Origin: CAYQTL01 sp964420405
Lineage (GTDB): Bacteria; Acidobacteriota; Thermoanaerobaculia; Thermoanaerobaculales; Sulfomarinibacteraceae
DNA: 56,921 nucleotides
NCBI GenBank assembly: GCA_964420405.1
Contig: CAYQTL010000022.1
Location: forward strand, 1-56,921
Direction of reading: 5' to 3'
In this document: positions 8,358 through 14,980 of the stretch, in pieces
Numbering within the stretch: position 1 is the first letter of the stretch
How the letters are laid out: every line of letters starts with the position of its first letter
Position numbers and translations under genes: made by a program
Notes under the pieces: generated by a model
What the model was told of the DNA's origin: nothing
The model's database searches: none
The model's input: only the letters and a program-made list of their open reading frames with translations

Positions 8358-9521
8358 ATGCGAGACGCCGTCATCGTTTCCGTCGCCCGCAGCCCGATCG
8401 GACGGGCCAAGAAGGGCACGCTGAAGGACACCCGTCCCGAGAAGTTCGCCGCCGCGGTGCTCGACGCCCTGGTCGCCCGCACCCCGGGGCTCGAGAAGAC
8501 GATGGTCGACGACATCATCCTCGGCTGCGCCATGCCCGAGGGCGAGCAGGGCATGAACCTCGCGCGGATCGTCGGCTTCGCCGCCGGTTTCCCCTCCGAG
8601 ATCCCGGCCATGACCGTCAACCGGTTCTGCTCGTCGGGCTCGCAGACGATCGCCCTCGCCGCCGACTCCATCAAGGCCGGCAATGCCGACATCGTCATCG
8701 CGGGCGGGGTCGAGTCCATGTCGATGGTGCCGATGGGCGGCAACAAGCTCATCGCCTACCCCGACCTGATGGACGCGATGCCCAACGCCTACGCGGCCAT
8801 GGGTACCACCGCCGAGGTGGTCGCACGGCGCTTCGGCATCAGCCGCGAGGACCAGGACGAGTTCGCCTACCACTCGCACCGCAAGGCGTCGGCCGCGATC
8901 GAGGCCGGCTCGTTCGTCGACGAGATCGTGCCCCTCGACGTCCGCGTCCGGGCGAACGGGTCGTGGAAGGAGGTCCGGTTCGACACCGACGAGGGGCCGC
9001 GCCCCGAGACGACCGTCGAAGGCCTCGCCAAGCTGCGTCCCGTGTTCGACCCGAAGGGCACGGTCACCGCCGGGAACGCGTCGCAGATCAACGACGGCGC
9101 CGCCGCCGTGGTGGTGATGTCGGGCGAGAAGGCGTCAGAGCTCGGGCTGCAGCCCATCGCCTTCGTCCGTGAGTGGGCGGTCGCCGGCGTCGACCCCGAC
9201 ATCATGGGAATCGGCCCCGCCAAGGCGGTGCCCAAGCTGATGGCCAAGACCGGCCTGTCGGCCGACGACATCGACGTCTTCGAGCTCAACGAGGCGTTCG
9301 CCTCACAGTCGGTGTACTGCCTGCGCGAGCTCGGGCTCGACCCGGACAAGGTCAACGTGAACGGCGGCGCGATCGCGACCGGGCACCCCCTCGGCGCCAC
9401 GGGTGCGGTCCTGACCGTCAAGATCCTCGGCGAGCTGCGCCGCCGCCAGGCGAAACGCGGCGTCGTCACCATGTGCATCGGCGGCGGCATGGGCTTCGCC
9501 TACCTGCTCGAGATGGCGTAG
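8358..9521 (+). CDS. fadA: Acetyl-CoA C-acyltransferase (3-ketoacyl-CoA thiolase)
   Basis: This 387-residue thiolase cleaves 3-ketoacyl-CoA to acetyl-CoA and a shortened acyl-CoA, the last beta-oxidation step. The nucleophile is Cys91 in VNRFCSSGSQTIALAADSI. The other thiolase signatures follow: AGGVESMSMVP, ELNEAFASQ, NGGAIATGHPLGATG with the catalytic His, and CIGGGMGFAYLLEMA with the second active-site Cys. AGAAAGGAGCGAC provides the ribosome binding site, and the 15-bp gap to the upstream gene implies co-transcription. A strong terminator follows at 9548. Family length (about 390) is normal. Confidence 0.95.
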   Translation: MRDAVIVSVARSPIGRAKKGTLKDTRPEKFAAAVLDALVARTPGLEKTMVDDIILGCAMPEGEQGMNLARIVGFAAGFPSEIPAMTVNRFCSSGSQTIALAADSIKAGNADIVIAGGVESMSMVPMGGNKLIAYPDLMDAMPNAYAAMGTTAEVVARRFGISREDQDEFAYHSHRKASAAIEAGSFVDEIVPLDVRVRANGSWKEVRFDTDEGPRPETTVEGLAKLRPVFDPKGTVTAGNASQINDGAAAVVVMSGEKASELGLQPIAFVREWAVAGVDPDIMGIGPAKAVPKLMAKTGLSADDIDVFELNEAFASQSVYCLRELGLDPDKVNVNGGAIATGHPLGATGAVLTVKILGELRRRQAKRGVVTMCIGGGMGFAYLLEMA

Positions 9522-9547
9522 GCGCTTCCGCGATTCGAGCTTCCCAG

Positions 9548-9570
9548 CCCCCCGGGCCGTGCCCGGGGGG
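9548..9570 (+). terminator. Terminator of the beta-oxidation operon
   Basis: CCCCCCGGGC, CGT, GCCCGGGGGG is a perfect 10-bp stem 26 bases after the thiolase stop. Confidence 0.75.
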
Positions 9571-9599
9571 CGTCGTCGTTCCCATCCCCGGTTCCGCTC

Positions 9600-9835
9600 C
9601 CGAACCCGATCCCGATCCCGATGGTCCCGGTCGCGTTCAGCGTCTCGGTCAGCGCCAGACAGCGACAGCGGCACCGGCAGGGTCGCGGCCCCGTCCNNNN
9701 NNNNNNNNNNNNNNNNNNNNNNNNNNNNNNNNNNNNNNNNNNNNNNNNNNNNNNNNNNNNNNNNNNNNNNNNNNNNNNNNNNNNNNNNNNNNNNNNACGG
9801 GATCGGGATCGGGATCGGAACCAGATCGGGAGCGG
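9600..9835. repeat. GATCCC/GGGATC hexamer element holding an assembly gap
   Basis: GATCCC hexamers at about 9607-9622 (plus orientation) are mirrored by ACGGGATCGGGATCGGGATC starting at 9797. The 100 N at 9697-9796 lie between. The two ends are inverted with respect to each other, and the true length of the gap is unknown. The 9522-9883 stretch otherwise contains only the operon terminator and the -10 box of the dinB gene. The same hexamers recur at 30394-30560, 39452-39795 and 54811-54865. Confidence 0.65.
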
Positions 9836-9869
9836 AGGGCGGCGCCACCCCCGGAGTCGGCCACTCCCC

Positions 9870-9886
9870 TACAATCCCACCCGATG
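9870..9886 (+). promoter_or_regulatory. -10 box placing dinB on a leaderless transcript
   Basis: TACAAT (9870-9875) is eight bases from the ATG at 9884, and no ribosome binding site is visible. Transcription would start at or just before the ATG. Confidence 0.45.
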
Positions 9887-10981
9887 CCCGAGGAGGCGCC
9901 CGTCCGCCGGATCCTGCACTGCGACATGGACTGCTTCTACGCGGCGGTCCACATGCGGGACGACCCGTCTCTGGTCGGCAGGCCGGTGGTGGTCGGCGGC
10001 GACCCTCACCGGCGCGGCGTCGTCGCCGCCGCGAGCTACGAGGCGCGCCGCTACGGCATCCACTCGGCGATGCCCGCCGCTGTGGCACTGCGCCGCTGCC
10101 CGGAGGCCGTGTTCCTCAGGCCGGACTTCCGACGCTACCGGGCCGAGTCCGAGCGGATCTTCTCGATCTACCGGGAGATCACGCCGCTGGTCCAGACCCT
10201 CGCCCTGGACGAGGCCTACCTCGACGTGACCGTCCGGCTCGCTACCTGGGGCAGCGGTACCGCGGTGGCGGAGGCGATCCGGCGGCGCGTGCACGACGCC
10301 ACCGGGTTGACGGTCAGCATCGGCGTGGCGCCGTCCAAGCTGGTGGCCAAGATCGCGTCGGACCACGGCAAGCCGGACGGGCTGACGGTAGTCGGCCCCC
10401 GGCGGGTGGCGGCGTTCCTCGACCCGCTGCCGGTCCGCCGCCTCCATGGCGTCGGACCCGCCTCGGAGGCGGCCCTCGCGACGATGGACGTCCACACCGT
10501 CGCCGACCTCAGGCGGCTGTCCCTTGACCGGCTGATCGAACGGTTCGGATACTGGGGCCGGACGCTGTTCCACTATGCCCGCGGCGTCGACCCCCGTCCG
10601 GTCCGGACCCACGCCGAGCGCAAGAGCCTGTCCACCGAGCGGACCTTCGAGGTCGACCTGCGACGCCAGGCCGAGATCGACGCCGCGCTCGAGGAGATGT
10701 CCGAGGACGTCTCCCTCGGACTGCGGCGCCGCAATATCGCGGCCTGCACCGTCACTGTGAAGGCGCGCTACCCCAGCTTCGAGACGGTCACCCGCTCCCA
10801 CACGCTGCGGGTACCCACGACCTCCGCCGGCACGGTCCGGGCCTGCGCCCTGCGCCTGGTGCGCCGGACCGACGCCGCGCGACGCGCGGTGCGGCTGCTC
10901 GGCGTCGCTGCCAGCTCCCTCGTACCGGGCGACCTCGAGCAGCTCGCGCTCTTCGAGGAGACCGCCGGGGAGCCAACGTGA
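9884..10981 (+). CDS. dinB: DNA polymerase IV (Y-family, DinB)
   Basis: This 365-residue translesion polymerase has the Y-family start ILHCDMDCFYAAVHMRDDPSL with the first catalytic Asp. Next come the finger motif AASYEARRYGIHSAMP and TLALDEAYLDVT with the catalytic Asp-Glu. Helix-hairpin-helix residues RRLHGVGPASEAAL and the little-finger domain (KSLSTERTFEVDL to VTVKARYPSFETVTRSHTL) complete the core. The C-terminus reads LEQLALFEE, close to the beta-clamp binding motif QLxLF. The frame is open through the upstream repeat and gap, but homology starts at the ATG at 9884. It overlaps the next gene by 4 bp (GTGA). Confidence 0.95.
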   Translation: MPEEAPVRRILHCDMDCFYAAVHMRDDPSLVGRPVVVGGDPHRRGVVAAASYEARRYGIHSAMPAAVALRRCPEAVFLRPDFRRYRAESERIFSIYREITPLVQTLALDEAYLDVTVRLATWGSGTAVAEAIRRRVHDATGLTVSIGVAPSKLVAKIASDHGKPDGLTVVGPRRVAAFLDPLPVRRLHGVGPASEAALATMDVHTVADLRRLSLDRLIERFGYWGRTLFHYARGVDPRPVRTHAERKSLSTERTFEVDLRRQAEIDAALEEMSEDVSLGLRRRNIAACTVTVKARYPSFETVTRSHTLRVPTTSAGTVRACALRLVRRTDAARRAVRLLGVAASSLVPGDLEQLALFEETAGEPT

Positions 10982-11502
10982 CGACGGCCCGCCCCCGACC
11001 CGTGTTCGGCCGGGTCGTCCGGGTCCGCGGTCGAGGGCCACGGCTCGCGGTCGCGGTGCTGCTGGTCGGCGGGCTCGGGTTCGTCGCGGGGGCGCTGGCG
11101 GTCCCCTGGCTCGGCGATCACTCGGGGCCGATCGGCGGCCTCGCCCGCCTGCTGTACCGCCCCCTGTGCCACCAGCTGCCGGAGCGCTGCCCGGACCTCG
11201 GACACGGTCCGGTGGCGCTGTGCGCCCGCTGCATCGGGCTGTACGTGGGTGGTCTGGCAGGGCTGGCCGTCGCGGTGCTCGGTCCCGCCTGGCGACCCAC
11301 CTTCACCGCGCTGCTCGTGGTTGCGGCGCCGTCGGTCGTGGACTTCGCCCTGGGCCTCGTCGGGCTGCCGTCGCTGCCCAACCTGCCGAGGCTGCTGGTG
11401 GCGCTCCCCCTCGGTGCCGCCGTCGGCTCGGCCCTCGCGGTGGCGGCCGCCGACGCGTTCGGGACCGCCGGGAACCGGAGGCCGCGGGACACCGTAGAAT
11501 AG
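10978..11502 (+). CDS. DUF2085 membrane protein
   Basis: This 174-residue protein matches DUF2085: YRPLCHQLPERCPDLGHGPVALCARCIGLYVGGLAGL carries the conserved CHQxPERC and CARCxGLY motifs. Four hydrophobic segments flank it (around residues 20-45, 80-100, 108-130 and 138-160), so it is probably an inner-membrane protein. The conserved cysteines and histidine could bind a metal, but its function is not known. The GTG start overlaps the dinB stop (GTGA), so translation is coupled. The next gene begins 23 bp later with its own possible -10 (TAGAAT, 11495-11500). Confidence 0.85.
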   Translation: MTTARPRPVFGRVVRVRGRGPRLAVAVLLVGGLGFVAGALAVPWLGDHSGPIGGLARLLYRPLCHQLPERCPDLGHGPVALCARCIGLYVGGLAGLAVAVLGPAWRPTFTALLVVAAPSVVDFALGLVGLPSLPNLPRLLVALPLGAAVGSALAVAAADAFGTAGNRRPRDTVE

Positions 11503-11525
11503 GGCGAACCGAGGGGGAGGCGACA

Positions 11526-12076
11526 ATGCAGAATCAGCAACCGTCCATGATCGGCCCCGCCCTGATCGGCGGCGGCGTCTTCGGGTTCCTCAGCGGCGTG
11601 CCGTTCGTGGGCGCCCTCAACTGCCTGTGCTGCGCGCTCGTGATCGCCGGCGGCTTCGTGGCCGCCTACCTGTACTCACGGCCGTGCAAGGACGCCGGCG
11701 TGCCGTTCACCGCCGGCAACGGCGCCCTGGTCGGCCTGGTCGCAGGGGTGGTCCACGCCGTGGTCGCGACAGTCGTCAGCTCCCTCGCCCAGCTCGCGCT
11801 CGGCGGCGGCGACTGGCAGCAGATGATGGACCAGTTCGGCGGTCAGATGGACCCGGAGGCGATGGAGCAGATCTCGCGCTTCATGGAGTCCACCGGACCG
11901 TTCGTGATGGTCCTCGTCGGCCTGCTGCTGTGGCTCGTGCTCGGCGCGGTCTTCTCGACCATCGGCGGCGCCATCGGCGGCGCGGTGTTCAAGCAGGAGC
12001 CGCCAGCTGCGCCGCCGGCGATGACTNNNNNNNNNNCGAGCCGCCGCCGCCACCACCCGTCGGCCCCGGCGCCTGA
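11526..12076 (+). CDS. Small membrane protein of unknown function, interrupted by a 10-N gap
   Basis: GAGGGGGAGG precedes the ATG. The first 167 residues have hydrophobic segments near 8-55 (with CLCCA), 65-95 and 130-160, so it is a multi-pass membrane protein, with a glycine-rich GGAIGGAVFKQEPPAAPPAM end. Ten N at 12027-12036 follow, and then EPPPPPPVGPGA and a stop in another frame. The proline-rich halves look like one tail, so the gap size is wrong by a non-multiple of three and the gene is probably intact. I do not recognise a named family. A strong terminator follows. Confidence 0.6.
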
Positions 12077-12096
12077 CGGGTCCGAAGAGACGACCC

Positions 12097-12127
12097 ACGG
12101 GGAAGGGGGCGTCGCCCCCTTCCCCGT
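12097..12127 (+). terminator. Terminator of the dinB operon
   Basis: A 31-base perfect inverted repeat (ACGGGGAAGGGGGCG, T, CGCCCCCTTCCCCGT) lies 21 bases after the membrane-protein stop. Confidence 0.75.
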
Positions 12128-12161
12128 CATCCCGACTTCCGTTTCTTCATTCCAGAGCCAG

Positions 12162-12211
12162 ATCGCGATCGGATGGTGGCGGCGAGCACGCCGCCACCAT
12201 CCGATCGCGAT
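12162..12211. terminator. Long perfect palindrome between convergent genes
   Basis: Two 23-base arms (12162-12184 and 12189-12211) pair perfectly around the loop AGCA; each arm holds ATCGCGATCGGATGG. The right arm ends seven bases before the glnA stop. It probably ends transcription from both sides, and is longer than a normal terminator. Confidence 0.6.
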
Positions 12212-12218
12212 TTCCCTA

Positions 12219-13637
12219 CTACAGGTCGTAGTACAGCTCGACCTCGTACGGATGGGGCCGGTTCCGCACCGCCTGCTCCTCGTCGCGCTTGCGCGCGATC
12301 CACCGTTCGATGAGATCCCCCGAGAAGACGTCGCCGGCGAGGAGGAACTCGTGGTCCCGTTCCAGGGCGTCGAGGGCCGCGCCGAGGGAGGTCGGCAGGG
12401 ACGGGATCGTCCGCCGGCGCTCCTCGGGCCAGGTGAAGATGTTCTCCTCCACCGGACCGAAACCGAGCTCGGTGGGGTCGAGCCTCCGCCGGATCCCGTC
12501 GAGGCCGGCGAGCAGCTGGACGGCGATCGCGAGGTACGGGTTCGCGGTGGCGTCCGGCGGCCGGAACTCGATACGGGCGCTCGAAGGCTCGTTCGCGTAC
12601 TTGGGGATGCGGATCGCCGCCGAGCGGTTGCCGGCCGAGAAGATCGCGCTCACCGGGGCCTCGAATCCGGGCACCAGGCGACGGTACGAGTTGGTGCTCG
12701 GGTTGGTGAACGCGAGCACCGCACCGCCGTGGGCGAGGATCCCGGCGACGTAGGCTCGCGCCGTCGCACTGAGGCTGGCGTACCCGTCACCGTCGTAGAA
12801 CAGGTTGGTGTCACCGGAGATGAGACGCTGGTGGAAATGCATCCCCGAGCCGGCCTCGCCGTAGAGCGGCTTCGGCATGAAGGTCACGGTCATGCCGGCC
12901 GCCAGGGCCGTCATCCGCGCCACGTACTTGATCACGATCGAGGCGTCGGCCGCCTGCATCATCGGTAGCAGCGGGATCTCGATCTCGCACTGCCCCGGCC
13001 CCCCCACCTCGTGATGGTGGTACTTGACCGGCACGCCCATGGCGTCGAGATGGCGGCAGATCCTGGAGCGGAGATCGTGCAGGTGGTCCCGCGGCGGGAT
13101 CGCGTGGTAGCCGCCGTGGACCGGCATCGAGTAGCCGGTTCCGAGCTCGTGGCTGCGCCAGTCGCCCTCGTCGGACTCCACCCGGTAGGCGGCGACGTTG
13201 ATGCCGTTCTCGTAGCTGACGCCGTTGAAGACGTAGAACTCGAACTCGGGCCCCCAGAGGCTGCCGTCGGCGATGCCCTCCTCCCGCATGAAGGCCTCCG
13301 CCCGGCGGACGATGCTCCGCGGGTCGTAGGGGAACAGCCTGCGGGTGTCGGCCTCGAAGGTGGTGCAGATGAACGACAGCGTCGGCAGCTCCCAGAACGG
13401 GTCGACGAACCCCGTCGCCAGGTCTGGCACCATCACCATGTCGCCGGACGCGACGGACTTGAAGCCGACGCTCGAGCCGTCGAACCCGATCCCCCGCCGG
13501 AGCAGGCCGTCGTCGAACCGGTTGGCGGACAGCGTGACGTGGTGCCAGCGGCCCCACAGGTCGCAGAACTTGAGGTCGATCTGCTCGATCGCCTTGTCGC
13601 GGATGTACGCCCGCGCGTCGTCCAGGGACTGGAACAT
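12219..13637 (-). CDS. glnA: Type I glutamine synthetase
   Basis: This 472-residue enzyme makes glutamine from glutamate, ammonia and ATP in the cytoplasm. Visible motifs are DLKFCDLWGRWHH, GFDGSSVGFKS, the metal-site GPEFEFYVFN, KYHHHEVGGPGQCEIEI, MPKPLYGEAGSGMHFHQ and NRSAAIRIPKY with RIEFRPPDATANPYLA. The segment equivalent to the adenylylation site of E. coli (NLYDLPPEE) is NIFTWPEE here, so the target tyrosine is replaced by phenylalanine. Regulation by GlnE-type adenylylation is therefore unlikely. I chose ATG at 13637 since GGAGG lies five bases upstream; a GTG six bases earlier would overlap it. A TACCAT -10-like box sits near 13664. Confidence 0.95.
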   Translation of the reverse strand: MFQSLDDARAYIRDKAIEQIDLKFCDLWGRWHHVTLSANRFDDGLLRRGIGFDGSSVGFKSVASGDMVMVPDLATGFVDPFWELPTLSFICTTFEADTRRLFPYDPRSIVRRAEAFMREEGIADGSLWGPEFEFYVFNGVSYENGINVAAYRVESDEGDWRSHELGTGYSMPVHGGYHAIPPRDHLHDLRSRICRHLDAMGVPVKYHHHEVGGPGQCEIEIPLLPMMQAADASIVIKYVARMTALAAGMTVTFMPKPLYGEAGSGMHFHQRLISGDTNLFYDGDGYASLSATARAYVAGILAHGGAVLAFTNPSTNSYRRLVPGFEAPVSAIFSAGNRSAAIRIPKYANEPSSARIEFRPPDATANPYLAIAVQLLAGLDGIRRRLDPTELGFGPVEENIFTWPEERRRTIPSLPTSLGAALDALERDHEFLLAGDVFSGDLIERWIARKRDEEQAVRNRPHPYEVELYYDL

Positions 13638-14076
13638 CGCCACCTCCGTCCGGGCCGCGGCATGGTACCAGCTTCCGGCTCGGGCTGCTGCGGTTTCGAT
13701 CCCACGCCCTCAATTGAGAATCCGGATCATCGAGGTCGCCCCGATCCAGATCCCGGGACCCGTTCTCTGCGGACCATCCCGGCGTCATCCCTCTCTTCGG
13801 CATCGGTTACGCCGCCACGGTTGATACGTTTGCACGTACGCTCATATAACCAATCGGGCTATTGCTTGACAATGAATTTTGAGATCCGTAGCGTTCACCC
13901 ATGAGCTCACGGCGGCACAGCCCGCTTCCTCCGCCGTCCGGCCGCTGAGCCGCCGACGGCCGCCCCGGGAGGGCGGCGCAGGCGGCCCGCGGCGCTCGCC
14001 GACCCGTTCCCGGGGCGCACCACGTGGTCCGCCCGGTTCCGATCCGAGTCCAGATCCTGCGAAGGAGGGGTGTCTC
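13638..14076. promoter_or_regulatory. 439-bp regulatory region between glnA and the cytochrome operon
   Basis: The part around 13805-13900 is distinctly AT-richer than the rest. Two plus-strand promoters are possible: TTGATA (13821-13826), 18 bases, TATAAC (13845-13850); and TTGACA (13866-13871), 17 bases, TAGCGT (13889-13894). GATCC-rich segments flank the region (13731-13760 and 14036-14061). I see no gene in it. Confidence 0.45.
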
Positions 14077-14964
14077 ATGAGGAGGAGGAGGAGGAGCGTA
14101 CCGTTGGCGCTCCTCGCCGTCGCGTTCGCGTTCTGCTGGCCGGTCGCGGCCCAGGAGTGCGCGGACTGCCACGACGAGGTGGGCGCCGGCATGACCCATC
14201 AGGTCCACATGCGGATCATGCCGTTCGAGGTCCAGGGCCGGACGGTGGGCTGCGAAGGCTGCCACGGCGACGGGACCGCGCACATGGAGGAGGGCGATCC
14301 GTCCCTGATCCGCACCTTCGCCGACGGGGATGTGTCGGTCTGCGTCGACTGCCACACCGCCAAGGGCGCCGGCCTGCACGAGTGGCAGGCCTCGACCCAC
14401 TCGATGGAGGGCGTCACCTGCCTCGAGTGCCACGCGGTCCACACCGATCGCAACCCGCTGTCCACGTGCAAGGGCTGCCACCAGGAGGTCTACGCCGAGC
14501 TCCAGCTGCCATCGCACCATCCCGTGCGCGAAGGCAAGATGAGCTGCGTCTCGTGCCACAACCCCCACCGTGCCACCGAGGCCAAGCTGGACACCGACAT
14601 GCGGGTCAACGACCTGTGCTTCCAGTGCCACCAGTCCAAGGAGGGACCGTTCATCTTCGAGCACGAGCCGGTGGTCGAGGACTGCCGGCTGTGCCACGTC
14701 GCCCACGGCTCCGTCGCCGACAACCTGCTGACGGCGAACCAGCCGATGCTGTGTCTGCAGTGCCACGAACCGCACTTCCACGCGGCCCTGCTGAGCCCGG
14801 ACGGGCCGGTGGACGTCGGTGGCACCCACCGCGAGAACCCGTTCGGCCGCTACGGCATGAACCGGGCGTTCATGACCGACTGCAGCACCTGCCACTCGCA
14901 GATCCACGGCACCGACCTGCCGTCCCAGGCTCTCGCCTCCGGCGGCACCGGCATGGTGCGGTGA
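14077..14964 (+). CDS. DmsE/MtrA-type decaheme c-type cytochrome
   Basis: This 295-residue protein has a signal peptide (MRRRRRSVPLALLAVAFAFCWPVAAQ) and ten CXXCH heme-binding motifs: CADCH, CEGCH, CVDCH, CLECH, CKGCH, CVSCH, CFQCH, CRLCH, CLQCH and CSTCH. Size, ten hemes and a companion barrel gene match the DmsE/MtrA family, whose members thread through an MtrB/PioB barrel and carry electrons across the outer membrane. GAAGGAGGGG is the ribosome binding site. The barrel gene starts 16 bp later. No extracellular MtrC-like cytochrome and no inner-membrane quinol-oxidising cytochrome lie next to it, so the other ends of the chain are elsewhere or absent. Confidence 0.93.
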   Translation: MRRRRRSVPLALLAVAFAFCWPVAAQECADCHDEVGAGMTHQVHMRIMPFEVQGRTVGCEGCHGDGTAHMEEGDPSLIRTFADGDVSVCVDCHTAKGAGLHEWQASTHSMEGVTCLECHAVHTDRNPLSTCKGCHQEVYAELQLPSHHPVREGKMSCVSCHNPHRATEAKLDTDMRVNDLCFQCHQSKEGPFIFEHEPVVEDCRLCHVAHGSVADNLLTANQPMLCLQCHEPHFHAALLSPDGPVDVGGTHRENPFGRYGMNRAFMTDCSTCHSQIHGTDLPSQALASGGTGMVR

Positions 14965-14980
14965 GGAAGGAGGCAGCACC

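Noticed and set aside
9173..9883. N-terminal extension of dinB through the assembly gap
   Set aside because: It runs through the thiolase gene in another frame and through N; conserved DinB sequence starts at 9884.
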